This document shows, in pieces, positions 7,117 to 16,171 of a stretch of 41,806 nucleotides of DNA. The DNA comes from Syntrophaceae bacterium (lineage in GTDB: Bacteria; Desulfobacterota; Syntrophia; Syntrophales; Smithellaceae), in contig PLMQ01000061.1 of assembly GCA_003142535.1 (NCBI GenBank), positions 1 to 41,806 on the forward strand, given 5' to 3'. Position numbers and translations under genes: made by a program. Each line of letters opens with the position of its first letter. Within the stretch, counting starts at the first letter, position 1. Under the pieces are notes generated by a model. The model was given only the letters and a program-made list of their open reading frames with translations, made no database searches and was not told the DNA's origin.

Positions 7117-10100
7117 TTATCTTTTTCCGATGAACCATTTTTCTTCAACTTCAGCTTCTGCAGACGCATGTATGTTTACCGCGAAACCGACTGCTATCAT
7201 AAAAGTGGCAATTTCTTTTTCACGACGGAAGCGTTGTGGCATCTTAGTCATCTTTAAACGAGTCGCTTCTATCCAGCGTTTCCAGGGAATTTTTCTCTCA
7301 GTGGGAACTGTCGCCCGGATAATCAATGTCCCGCCTATGGAAAGTTTCTGATATATCCGCTGCAAGATAAGTTGCAATTCTTCATCGTTAATCAGATGCA
7401 GCATATCGAGCATCATTACGGTATCAACTTCACCTTCCACCACCGGTAAATCCGGCGCCCGCCCCACTTCGATGTGACCTCGGCTGCTAATGACGTGCGA
7501 AGCAATTAAGACACGTACTTCGTCCGGCTCCAATCCATATACTTTAGCGTCGGGATAGATTTCCAAAAGCCAGGTAGCAGGAATCCCATAGCCGCAACCA
7601 ATATCGATAATCCGGCGGGGATTTTGTACATAAAGATCAAGTTCTTTAAACATAGGATCCATCATTATTTTAAAACGGGCAAATAGTCGCGGATGCGCTT
7701 CCAGATGACGGTAGCGCAACAAGGTGCGGCGTAAATGTTCTTTCGACCCAATCACCATCGGGCCGGAAGGAAATGTAAAGGGTGCATATATTTTTTTGAG
7801 CAGTGTCGGCAGAATCAAATAAGCTCCGATAATGGAATAGCCGATGCCCAGCAAAGATGTAAGTCCGATGCTGCGCAAAAGATTATGCTTGGCAATGGCC
7901 AGCACGCCAAACCCGATGAGTGTGGTAAATGCCGCTAAAAACATGGCCAGTTTGATAATATCCATCGCCGGATGTTTTTCATCGCGGTAACGCTGGTAAA
8001 AGCAGGCATAATAAATAGAGTAATTGATTCCCATGCCCATGATGATAATCCAAAGCATGATACCGGGTATATCCAATGGATGGCCGATGATTTTCAGAGT
8101 TCCCAATGTGGATATCAACGCAAAAGTAATGGGAGCAATAACGGCCAGCGATAAGAGCCAGTCGAGATAAAAAACAAAGATGATAACTGTTGTTCCAATA
8201 GCCGTGATCAAAGCAATTTGCACAAAAATATTCTGGAGAAAATCTCCCAGTCTTTTATTAAACAGGCCGACATCAAATATTTTTGCCAGCCCCTGTGGAC
8301 TCAGACGGGAAACAAAATCCTCGGCATTATAATTCTTGCCGGTCGCCAGCAGGGTCAATTGCGTGTATCCGGTTGCATCTTTAGCAATTCCCATAAATTC
8401 AAAATATTTTTCCGGGATCACTCCCTGCTGCGGATTTTTATTATTGATCATTTTCCAGAATGGGGCAAAGGCGGATGGCGCGAAGCCGTTTGTTCTCGCT
8501 GCGGCATCCATATCATTTCTGAGCTTCGCCAGACGTTGCTTATTCCAGAAACTCTGCCAGGCCGCCAGATTTTTTTGACCTGTTTCACGCGAAGGAAACA
8601 GCACGGTCGGCAGAAAGGCCGACGCTAGTTTTTCCTTTTGCACATCATCTGTCAAGAGCGGCAGTAATTGATCATTCTTTTGTTGCAGTTGCGTAATGCT
8701 TGGCGCCTGCAGAAAAATATAGCACTTGCCGGAAAAATTGCCCCAGGTTTCCTGCAATTTCTTTTCGGCACCAATTGTCTCTTGGCTCATCGAATTCATC
8801 GAATTGATGTTGGCATCAAATTGAGGATAAGCAAAAAACAGCATCACCACCCCGAACAATGTGGCGACGATCAGCTTCCATTTAGCGGGAGCGGCAACTT
8901 TTTTAATGACGTTGAGAAGAACAGGATTGCTCTGACGGGCTGCCGGCGGCATCGCCGGAAAAATTTTGGGAAAAATAAAAAGGACGAAAAGAAGTGCAAA
9001 ACCGACTCCCAGTGCCGAGAATACGCCGATTTCGGCCAGAATTTTAAAATCACTGATTAGCAGCAGCAGAAAAGAACCCACGGTAGTAAGCACTGCCAAC
9101 AGTTCGGCTAACCGTACCTCTCGCGCAACTTTCTTGCCATATGTCTCTTTGTTCTGATCCAGAAACAGCAGATAGGTAATCCCCAGATCAACAGTGAAAC
9201 CCATTATCGCACCACCGAAACCAATGGCCAGCATAGACATGGATTTAAAGAAAAAAGAGCAAACAAATAAAGCGGCAATCGAACCAACCATTGATGGCAA
9301 TAATGCCAAAAGGCCGATTAGCGGCCGGGGGAAAGCAAACAGAAGTAAAAGGGCAATTCCCAATGTGGTTAAAATAAGAGCGATGCGCGTATCTCGTTTG
9401 GCCGTCGTCTCATTATCGAGCGCGGCACGATACGCTCCCACAGGGCTTAATATATATTTTTGGCCACTTGCCGCTGGATCGGACTGCAAACTTTTCTCGA
9501 TATCTTTGATCAGGGTGGTAATTTTAGCGGCTGTTGCCGTATCCGTTCCTGAGCCGGCAATCTTCGCAATAATCAGTGCGTGTTTCCCGTCCTCCGAAAT
9601 CAACTGGCCTTGATAAAACTGAGCCTTGCCGGCCGGCATTAAGGCTGATAATTGTCGCAGGACTATACCGGAAAGACCCAAGGGATCTTTGGTAATCATT
9701 TCACTGCGGCCGATTCCCTCCAGTTGTTCCAGGCTCTGCTGATTCTGCATAAAAGCTTCATTTATCCGGTCGGTCTCCAGAAGGGGCTTGATTTCTTTTT
9801 CCAGTTTTTCAGCGCTGAAAAGAAGGGGCAGGTTGTCGGTTACATGCGCCAATAATTGCGGAAAATATTTAGCCTCATCATTTATTCCCACTTTGGCAAA
9901 AAGGCCGCTTTTCATGAGCTTTTCACTGATTAAAGAAGCCGTCGTGACCAACTTATCTTTATCCGGCGAATCCTGGCTTACATCAATAAAAATTCTATCC
10001 TGAATGGGCAAGAGTTTAATGATCCGGCGGGCATCGGATAACACCGGATCGCCTTTAGGCATTGACTCCAGAATATCGGTTTCAATTTTTAAATGATTTG

Positions 10101-10182
10101 ATTCCCAGACGAATAAAATTGCCACGATAAAAGCAACTATAGCGATTATTGACCATTTTATTTGATATTTGCGTAATGACAT
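7117..10182 (-). CDS. MMPL/RND-type exporter fused to a SAM-dependent methyltransferase
   Basis: The 1021-residue protein has two parts. The first ~800 residues form an MMPL-type transporter: a first helix at residues 10-27, a large periplasmic domain, a helix bundle near 265-410, a second periplasmic domain and a second bundle near 650-800. The last ~165 residues form a class I methyltransferase with motif I IIDIGCGYGIP starting near residue 858, an acidic ELEP-like loop (YGLEPDE) and VDTVMMLDMLHLI. Aryl polyene clusters typically contain an MMPL protein and a methyltransferase, and here they are one polypeptide. Transport of the lipid-linked product and O-methylation of the aryl head is the likely joint role. 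The downstream acyltransferase starts 8 bp after the stop. Confidence 0.9.
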   Translation of the reverse strand: MSLRKYQIKWSIIAIVAFIVAILFVWESNHLKIETDILESMPKGDPVLSDARRIIKLLPIQDRIFIDVSQDSPDKDKLVTTASLISEKLMKSGLFAKVGINDEAKYFPQLLAHVTDNLPLLFSAEKLEKEIKPLLETDRINEAFMQNQQSLEQLEGIGRSEMITKDPLGLSGIVLRQLSALMPAGKAQFYQGQLISEDGKHALIIAKIAGSGTDTATAAKITTLIKDIEKSLQSDPAASGQKYILSPVGAYRAALDNETTAKRDTRIALILTTLGIALLLLFAFPRPLIGLLALLPSMVGSIAALFVCSFFFKSMSMLAIGFGGAIMGFTVDLGITYLLFLDQNKETYGKKVAREVRLAELLAVLTTVGSFLLLLISDFKILAEIGVFSALGVGFALLFVLFIFPKIFPAMPPAARQSNPVLLNVIKKVAAPAKWKLIVATLFGVVMLFFAYPQFDANINSMNSMSQETIGAEKKLQETWGNFSGKCYIFLQAPSITQLQQKNDQLLPLLTDDVQKEKLASAFLPTVLFPSRETGQKNLAAWQSFWNKQRLAKLRNDMDAAARTNGFAPSAFAPFWKMINNKNPQQGVIPEKYFEFMGIAKDATGYTQLTLLATGKNYNAEDFVSRLSPQGLAKIFDVGLFNKRLGDFLQNIFVQIALITAIGTTVIIFVFYLDWLLSLAVIAPITFALISTLGTLKIIGHPLDIPGIMLWIIIMGMGINYSIYYACFYQRYRDEKHPAMDIIKLAMFLAAFTTLIGFGVLAIAKHNLLRSIGLTSLLGIGYSIIGAYLILPTLLKKIYAPFTFPSGPMVIGSKEHLRRTLLRYRHLEAHPRLFARFKIMMDPMFKELDLYVQNPRRIIDIGCGYGIPATWLLEIYPDAKVYGLEPDEVRVLIASHVISSRGHIEVGRAPDLPVVEGEVDTVMMLDMLHLINDEELQLILQRIYQKLSIGGTLIIRATVPTERKIPWKRWIEATRLKMTKMPQRFRREKEIATFMIAVGFAVNIHASAEAEVEEKWFIGKR

Positions 10183-10320
10183 TCAAACCACGAATTTATT
10201 GCAGTTTTTTCCCATGGGGGATTGCTCTCCTAAACCACATTTCCCCACTGGAGGCAAGCCAAAAGAGATTAATGCCAGAATAGGCCGCAGGCCGGAATAT
10301 TTTTTCTCCGCTACACCAAT

Positions 10321-11046
10321 TCACGAATTAAGGCAACGAAAAATTCTGGTAAAAATCAGGCGGGTAAAGGTTGCGGAGTTGCGCAGAAAATCAACAAAGG
10401 GGCGGAAATGGGAAATTCTTGCTCCGGCCGGATTATAATTAACGCGCACCGGAGCTTCAATTACAGAAATCCCTTTTCGCTTTGCCTGTACTAATATTTC
10501 CACTTCAAACTGAAAACGCCTTGCTCTGGTCGGTAGTTCAATTGCTTCCGGTAACGGATAAATGCGCATACCACTTTGGGAATCGGAAAGTATTGGCCCG
10601 CCGGAGAGCCAAACCCAGAAGTTGGAAAACTTCCGGCCAAAGCGGCTAGTCCAGGGCACATGCTTACCAGTCATGCCCTCCCGCGCGCCCACCACTATTG
10701 GGCGCATGCCTTCCGGGATGGCGTCAATCATTTTCAGCGCATCTTCCGCATAGTGCTGGCCATCAGCATCTATAGTGATAGCCTGGTCGGCCACAGAGGC
10801 GGCGGCAATGAAGCCGGTCAGCATTGCTGCGCCTTTACCCATATTGTCTTTATGACGAATAACAGTAATCCCCGGAATATCTTTAATCTGATTATAGGTA
10901 GAATCAGTTGATCCGTCATCAACAACAATCACCGGAAAATTAAGCGCCCGTGCCTGTTGAATAACCTGCACGACCGACCCTTCGTGATTGTAAACGGGAA
11001 TGACAAATGCAAAACGCCCTTTGTTATGAGTGTCCACTATGACCAT
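10321..11046 (-). CDS. Family 2 glycosyltransferase
   Basis: The 241-residue GT-A fold enzyme has the nucleotide-sugar region VVDDGSTDST, the DXD motif in TIDADGQH, and SDSQSGMRIYP and FEVEILVQAKRKG blocks typical of dolichyl-phosphate-mannose-synthase-like GT2 proteins. No C-terminal membrane pair is present. It could glycosylate the pigment or its lipid anchor; GT2/acyltransferase proteins are common in aryl polyene loci. The longest frame starts at 11154 but would overlap the upstream gene by 95 bp and add residues unlike the family. The ATG at 11046, just after the upstream stop at 11060, places the first beta-strand (FAFVIPVYN) at the normal distance from the N-terminus. No good ribosome-binding site is visible. 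Confidence 0.85.
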   Translation of the reverse strand: MVIVDTHNKGRFAFVIPVYNHEGSVVQVIQQARALNFPVIVVDDGSTDSTYNQIKDIPGITVIRHKDNMGKGAAMLTGFIAAASVADQAITIDADGQHYAEDALKMIDAIPEGMRPIVVGAREGMTGKHVPWTSRFGRKFSNFWVWLSGGPILSDSQSGMRIYPLPEAIELPTRARRFQFEVEILVQAKRKGISVIEAPVRVNYNPAGARISHFRPFVDFLRNSATFTRLIFTRIFRCLNS

Positions 11047-11059
11047 ACAAGTATAATTA

Positions 11060-12775
11060 TTATATTCGTAAAGCCGCCTCCGGCAGGAAAGCCAGTGCCC
11101 ATGTACCCGGCCCATAGTGCGCGCCAGACGTGAGCGAAAGCGGTTGTAATACAATTTCCGCCTGCGGGTAGAGCTCCTCGATCATCTTTTTTGCTGTACT
11201 TTCCACCCAGGCAAAGTTATCCGAATACTCCAGCATAATGAAAGCGCTGGAATCTTTTTTCAGAGAAGCGGCTAATTTCTCCATAGCCATTTTTACCTGT
11301 TCATCTGTATTGCGCACCACACCGACTTTCTTTGCCCCCTCCGGTTGCGGTGATATAACCGGCTTCATTTTCAGCATATCTCCGAAAAAGGCGCTTGTCT
11401 TGGATAGCCGCCCACCCGCAGCCACATACTCCAGCTTGTCTAAAAACACATACTCCTCGCAATTAGCTACAGCCTTTTGTGCAAAAGAAATTGTTTTTTC
11501 TACATCACCTGTTTCGGCCAGATGACAGACAGTAGCCAGAACCATTGTCCCCAACCTTCCCGACGCCGCACCGGAATCAACAACTATAAGCCTGTCTTGC
11601 GGATCGTGCTTCTCTTTCCATTCCATAGCAACCTGATAATTGCCTGTATAGACGGACCCGACGCATAAATACAAAACCTTGGCAAACCGGTCCATAACGC
11701 TTTCATAAAACTGATGCCTTTCAAAAACAGAAGCCTGTGATGTGGATACTTTTACCCCCTGTCTCATAGAGCGGTAAAGCTCCTGCGGATGGAGGTGTGT
11801 TTCCGGCACACACTTTTCACCCAGGGTGATATAACTATTCAGAAGGGTTATACTGTATTTTTTTGCATCATCGCGGGTAACGGAACCGGCTGCGTCAGTC
11901 ATGACATGCAATTTATGTGGCGACTTGATGCTCATAAATTCTTTCATCTGTTCTTGCAGATTATCATCTTCCCAGTTCAGCATACTGCCCAGACTGGAAA
12001 TATCCGATTTTACCTTTTCTCTGTCCGCCGTATGCAGATGAATTTTATAAAGATCACCGTCAGGAATAATCACGACACTTTCCTGGGTCTGTGTAATTCT
12101 GGCCAATTCATCCCGGGAAAGGTTCTGCGCTTTCAGAACAAAGTCAACACAGTAACCGTTTTCCGCATCTTCCTGAAACGAAGAAGATATCTGTAAACGA
12201 TTTTTAAATACTTCTGTTACCGGACGGTATGTTTCGCCGATTCCCGCCAAGGCATGGAAAAATCCTTCGAAGAAAATATACATGCCCAGAGCACCGGAAT
12301 CCACTACACCGGCCTTTTTTAGCTTGGGCAGCAATTCGCCGGTTTCCCAAACTGCCGCCTCTAAACGGCCGATAATGGATTGAACTTCTTCTTTATCCGG
12401 TATCACGCAGCCTTGTGGAATTGCTTCGGCTAGAGCATCGAATAAGGTGAGCATTGTTCCCGGACGCGGATCGCCAACCGCTCTCCAGGCGCGATCCCGC
12501 CCTTCCTGCGCGCCACGGTACAAATCGGCAAGATAGAATGCCGAGAAAAATTGCGAGGCAATATTGCCGGAATTACCGCGTGCCGATAAAAGAAGCTGCT
12601 GAATGATTTTTCCCTTTTTCTGACCGGACGCTCTTAACGGGGAAAGACTGATCGAAAGATTGCGACCGGTATCACCGTCGGCAATCGGAAAAATATTGAT
12701 GGCATCCAGCAGATCCGCCCACGCAGAAACTCTTTCCACCCCGGTGATAAATGATTTGTGCAATTTTTCATCCAT
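11060..12775 (-). CDS. Fused DhaL (FakA-like) and DegV (FakB-like) protein, putative acyl kinase
   Basis: The 571-residue protein has an N-terminal DhaL/FakA-like domain with the metal/ATP motif DGDTG (residues 33-37), ARGNSGNI and the AGVVDSGALGMYIFFEGF block. A middle linker domain follows (about 195-275). From about 280 it is a DegV/FakB fatty-acid-binding domain with VMTDAAGSVT, STSQAS, VDSGAASGRLG and LEYVAAGGRLSK. In the bacterial fatty acid kinase, FakB presents the fatty acid and FakA phosphorylates its carboxylate. Here both halves are one chain within a polyene operon. It may make an acyl or aryl phosphate, or scavenge released chains. Its start overlaps the thioesterase stop by 8 bp, which indicates tight coupling. 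Confidence 0.85.
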   Translation of the reverse strand: MDEKLHKSFITGVERVSAWADLLDAINIFPIADGDTGRNLSISLSPLRASGQKKGKIIQQLLLSARGNSGNIASQFFSAFYLADLYRGAQEGRDRAWRAVGDPRPGTMLTLFDALAEAIPQGCVIPDKEEVQSIIGRLEAAVWETGELLPKLKKAGVVDSGALGMYIFFEGFFHALAGIGETYRPVTEVFKNRLQISSSFQEDAENGYCVDFVLKAQNLSRDELARITQTQESVVIIPDGDLYKIHLHTADREKVKSDISSLGSMLNWEDDNLQEQMKEFMSIKSPHKLHVMTDAAGSVTRDDAKKYSITLLNSYITLGEKCVPETHLHPQELYRSMRQGVKVSTSQASVFERHQFYESVMDRFAKVLYLCVGSVYTGNYQVAMEWKEKHDPQDRLIVVDSGAASGRLGTMVLATVCHLAETGDVEKTISFAQKAVANCEEYVFLDKLEYVAAGGRLSKTSAFFGDMLKMKPVISPQPEGAKKVGVVRNTDEQVKMAMEKLAASLKKDSSAFIMLEYSDNFAWVESTAKKMIEELYPQAEIVLQPLSLTSGAHYGPGTWALAFLPEAALRI

Positions 12776-13190
12776 TGGAAAAACCTAACGCCTGACGAAT
12801 TTCATCGGGAATACTGAATATTGTTTCCATTTCCGGAGCCTGCACTGTCACTTGCTCGGTGCGTCCGCGCGCACAGACTTTGCCATCCGTCGCCATCCTG
12901 ATTTCAAAATCAACGACAAGTTTCACGCGGGCATCCACAAGTATGGCCTTGATAATAATTTCATCGCGATGGCGCAGAGGATAGATATGTTTGGTTGAAG
13001 TCCGAATTATTGGAAATAACAACTTATGACGTTCGTAATAGGAATAAAGATCAACGCCGTAATGTTCTAATAGCGCCGCGCGGGCAATTTCAAAATAGTT
13101 AAGATAGTTGCCGTGCCAGACTATCTGCATGGGATCCAGATCAAAAAAAGGCACGGAATATTTCACTTCAAAGCTTTTTTTTGTGTTCAT
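12768..13190 (-). CDS. 4HBT-family acyl-CoA/ACP thioesterase
   Basis: The 140-residue hotdog protein has the YbgC/4-hydroxybenzoyl-CoA thioesterase signature: PFFDLDPMQIVWHGNYLNYF, with the catalytic-position Asp in DLDPM, and ARAALLEHYG. Family members hydrolyse acyl or aryl thioesters. Thioesterases of this kind occur in aryl polyene clusters, where they may release or edit chains. It overlaps the downstream fatty-acid-kinase-like gene by 8 bp, so release of an acid followed by phosphorylation is an attractive but untested pairing. A palindromic repeat (13210-13338) separates it from the ammonia-lyase gene upstream. Confidence 0.88.
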   Translation of the reverse strand: MNTKKSFEVKYSVPFFDLDPMQIVWHGNYLNYFEIARAALLEHYGVDLYSYYERHKLLFPIIRTSTKHIYPLRHRDEIIIKAILVDARVKLVVDFEIRMATDGKVCARGRTEQVTVQAPEMETIFSIPDEIRQALGFSNG

Positions 13191-13209
13191 TATTGATTAA
13201 CTCCAAATC

Positions 13210-13338
13210 GACCTCGTAAAGGGCCGCAATAAGCTTGCCCCGTACTTGACACGGGGAAAGGCTGCAGCGCATCCGGCATTCGCCGGATTTACTTCGCATA
13301 TGCATGCCCGGCGCATGCCGGGGACTTTTTACAAGGTC
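13210..13338. repeat. Compound palindromic repeat (family C)
   Basis: The outer inverted repeat GACCTCGTAAA (13210-13220) pairs with TTTACAAGGTC (13328-13338) at 10 of 11 positions. It encloses three hairpins: CCCCGT/ACGGGG (13238-13256), ATCCGGC/GCCGGAT (13271-13288) and CCCGGC/GCCGGG (13307-13322). It fills the gap between the ammonia-lyase stop and the thioesterase start within the operon. In RNA it would be highly structured and could attenuate or process the transcript. Confidence 0.7.
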
Positions 13339-13339
13339 G

Positions 13340-14890
13340 TCATTTGATCCTGAAAAAGTCCGAGTATCTGATCGCTGTACACATTTTTTCAATATCCTTA
13401 TCCAGCGGCCTGTCTTCCAGTACCTCGGGGCTTACGAATCTTATGTGCTCCTGAGTTTTGGCCAACAGCGGCCTCACCCCTATGTTATCCCTGATATCAC
13501 AAGCCTGTGCCGCCGCCAGAAGATGAATAGATAAAACACGTTCCGTTAGAGTACATATTCTTTCCGCATCGCGGGCCGCAATTGTTCCCATGCTGACCTT
13601 GTCCTGATTATGGGATTCCGTAGAACGCGAAAACGACGCTGCGGGCATTGTTCCTTTTAAAGCTTCCGCAGTCAGTGCCGATGAAGAAATGGACATGGCC
13701 TTGAAGCCATGATGCAATCCCGTTTCCCTGCCTGTTGCTCTCACTAAATCGCCCGGCAATCCTCTGTTCAAATTTGGGTCAACCAACAGCATGGTCTGAC
13801 GGTCGCACATATCGGCAACCGAGGCCAATGCCGCCTTCAGTCCGTCCATAGCAAAAGCGATATGCCCTCCGTAAAAATTTCCGCCCATCAGCACCGTGCC
13901 GGAGGCGGGATCAAAAATTGGATTATCATTGGAACTGTTGGCTTCCAGCTCTACCCATTTTTCTATCCAGGCCAGGCTGTCGTATAAAACGCCCAACACC
14001 TGTGGCGCACAACGTAAAGAGTAAGGATCCTGAAGCGTCTCGAGAGCATCGTCTTCCAGCTTCTTTACCGAGACCTTGGCCTGCAAAAGACGGGCAATCT
14101 GAGCGGCAACAAATACCTGTCCGGGAAACGGTTTGGCTTTCGAAAGTACCGGATGGTAATGATGGGCATTTCCTTTTAACGCATGTACGGAAAGCGCCGT
14201 GGCATAAATCGCGGCAGTTAGAATTCGCCTTGCTCTATCGATGGTGATCGCTGCTATTCCGGTCATTGTCGTCGTGCCGTTAACCATCGAAAGCGGTTCT
14301 TTCGGCAGATATTTGTGCGGCTTTAGTCCGGTCATTTTCATGGCCCGGGCTGTCGACATTCTTTGATCTTTATAAAAAACTTCCCGGTCTCCGGCGAGAC
14401 ACGCACCGATATAAGACATCGGCGTCAAATCGCCGGACGCGCCGACCGATCCTTCACACGGAACAACCGGCGTTATACCATAATTAAGAAAGTTTGCCAT
14501 TTGCTGCAACAGAGCAATAGAAACGCCGGAATAGCCTCTGGCCAGGCAAATTATGCGGCAGAGCATCGCCGCACGGGTTTCTTCGATCCCGATCGGTTCA
14601 CCCGTCCCGCAGCCGTGAAAGCGGAAAATATTATCGCCGTTTTTTAAAGCATCCGCCATCGACATGCGCCTGCCGCAAGATTTACCGTATCCGGTTGTAA
14701 CACCATAGACGGGAATTCCTTTGCGCATTGACTCCATCAGTATGTGCTGTGTCCGCTCCATTCTTTTAACAAAATTTTTGTTTTTGCTTATTTCGACAAT
14801 AACCCCGTCCCGCGCCACGGCAACAACATCATTGACACTGACATTTCCGCCATCAATAAGCACAACAGGGCTTTTACTTATTTTCTTCAT
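13340..14890 (-). CDS. Aromatic amino acid ammonia-lyase (HAL/TAL/PAL family)
   Basis: The 516-residue enzyme carries the self-forming MIO cofactor triad Ala151-Ser152-Gly153 in GSVGASGDLTPMS and the catalytic Tyr62 in YGVTTGYGK. Conserved SSNDNP and NQDKVSMGT blocks are present. Length is normal for bacterial HAL/TAL. It removes ammonia from His, Tyr or Phe. In this context it most likely makes 4-coumarate or cinnamate as the aromatic starter. The substrate-selectivity pair, by alignment to the His89-Leu90 position of bacterial TAL, is Phe91-His92. This is neither the standard TAL, PAL nor HAL pair, so the substrate cannot be assigned by eye. It lies 32 bp after the radical SAM gene. Confidence 0.9.
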   Translation of the reverse strand: MKKISKSPVVLIDGGNVSVNDVVAVARDGVIVEISKNKNFVKRMERTQHILMESMRKGIPVYGVTTGYGKSCGRRMSMADALKNGDNIFRFHGCGTGEPIGIEETRAAMLCRIICLARGYSGVSIALLQQMANFLNYGITPVVPCEGSVGASGDLTPMSYIGACLAGDREVFYKDQRMSTARAMKMTGLKPHKYLPKEPLSMVNGTTTMTGIAAITIDRARRILTAAIYATALSVHALKGNAHHYHPVLSKAKPFPGQVFVAAQIARLLQAKVSVKKLEDDALETLQDPYSLRCAPQVLGVLYDSLAWIEKWVELEANSSNDNPIFDPASGTVLMGGNFYGGHIAFAMDGLKAALASVADMCDRQTMLLVDPNLNRGLPGDLVRATGRETGLHHGFKAMSISSSALTAEALKGTMPAASFSRSTESHNQDKVSMGTIAARDAERICTLTERVLSIHLLAAAQACDIRDNIGVRPLLAKTQEHIRFVSPEVLEDRPLDKDIEKMCTAIRYSDFFRIK

Positions 14891-14922
14891 TCTTAAAACC
14901 GCTCCTTTCGCTTTAGACGAAC

Positions 14923-16152
14923 TTACTCGCGTACGCGAGCTTTATAGGTGTTATCCTCTTTTTCTTTTTCCACAACTTTTTTCAGAAGCTTGAACATCTT
15001 ATAATTCTGCGGCTCATCGCGATAGAAAGTCTCCCAGGCATAATAATAAAGCTCCTGCAATTTTTCCGGTGTCAGCAACTTGGGTTGGAAAACAACTTTG
15101 CCGCTGGTGTAATTGTTCCAGTCATAGGTAAATATTCTTTTTTCTTTCTGGAAATCGTCAAAAGTCCGCGTGTGCGGGAACGGAGTAAGCACCGTAAATT
15201 CCGCCATATCGAGATCCACTTCCAGGAGAAAATCAACCAGCTTTTTGATGTAATCTTCCGTGTGATAATCGAGTCCCAACAAAATGCTGCCTTCCACGGC
15301 AATGCCATAATCATGGTATCTTTTAATGCGGTCGCGGATGAAATCGGATGAATCAAAGATTGCCTGATACACAAACCAGGCTCCGGCCTGCGCGGCGAGG
15401 TCTAACACCTGATCATCGTTTTCGATGGGATGACAGCACCATTTCTTTTTCAGCGGTATCATTTCTTTAAACAAACCGATTTCCCATTCTTTATCCTGCG
15501 CCAGGGAATTATCAACGATGAAAAGTCTGTTATTATCAATGCTGGCCATTTCCTCAATTACTTTATCAAACGGGCGGGGACGGAATTGGCGGCCACCTAA
15601 GAAATTAACGCAACACGGATAGCAATTAAAACGACAACCGCGGGAAGCATGTATCAGATCCACCATCTGTACGCCGCGGTAGTTATACAAGTCTCTATTT
15701 AAAATGCTGCGCCTCGCCGTGCCCACCGATTCAATCGGCGGAAAATTCTGATAATAGTCATACACTTTTTGCAATTTACCGTTTTTAAAATCGGCAAACA
15801 CCTGCTCCATGCGGCCTTCCGCTTCCCCGATAAAGACGACATCGGCATGCAGTTGCGTCTCTTCCGCATGCAGCATGGTGGCAATTCCGCCAAAAATTAC
15901 TTTGATGCCCAATTGCCTGTAGGCATCGGCAATTTCCCAACCGCGTTTAATCTGCGAAGTCAACATCGCGGAGATACCGACAAAATCTGCATCTTTTTCG
16001 ATGTTCAAAGATTCGGCATTTTCATCAATAAATTCGACCTGCACATCTGACGGTATTGTCGCAGCAAAAACAACCGGCCCATGCGGCGGTAACAGAAACC
16101 GCGTTTGTTGATCGAGTTTTTCCCATTTCGGATATATCAGTTTAAATTTCAT
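14923..16152 (-). CDS. B12-binding-type radical SAM protein
   Basis: The 409-residue protein has an N-terminal Rossmann-like region resembling cobalamin-binding domains (VGISAMLTSQI; VIFGGIATMLHAEE), followed by the radical SAM CX3CX2C motif at Cys173, Cys177 and Cys180 (GCRFNCYPC). The usual DxHxxG cobalamin lower-ligand motif is not visible, so any B12 would be held differently, or is absent. Later blocks (FIVDNSLAQD, LLGLDYHTEDY, LTPFPHTRTF) fit the B12-radical SAM superfamily. Many relatives methylate unreactive carbons or rearrange hydrocarbon skeletons. In this operon it could tailor the aryl or polyene part. It is 32 bp upstream of the ammonia-lyase and 19 bp downstream of the acyl-CoA dehydrogenase. 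Confidence 0.82.
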   Translation of the reverse strand: MKFKLIYPKWEKLDQQTRFLLPPHGPVVFAATIPSDVQVEFIDENAESLNIEKDADFVGISAMLTSQIKRGWEIADAYRQLGIKVIFGGIATMLHAEETQLHADVVFIGEAEGRMEQVFADFKNGKLQKVYDYYQNFPPIESVGTARRSILNRDLYNYRGVQMVDLIHASRGCRFNCYPCCVNFLGGRQFRPRPFDKVIEEMASIDNNRLFIVDNSLAQDKEWEIGLFKEMIPLKKKWCCHPIENDDQVLDLAAQAGAWFVYQAIFDSSDFIRDRIKRYHDYGIAVEGSILLGLDYHTEDYIKKLVDFLLEVDLDMAEFTVLTPFPHTRTFDDFQKEKRIFTYDWNNYTSGKVVFQPKLLTPEKLQELYYYAWETFYRDEPQNYKMFKLLKKVVEKEKEDNTYKARVRE

Positions 16153-16171
16153 ACTACCTCTTCCTTATAAA

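Noticed and set aside
7109-7169. Longer start for the LpxL-type protein at 7169
   Set aside because: It would overlap the upstream gene by 53 bp and add 20 Lys-rich residues that the family does not have.
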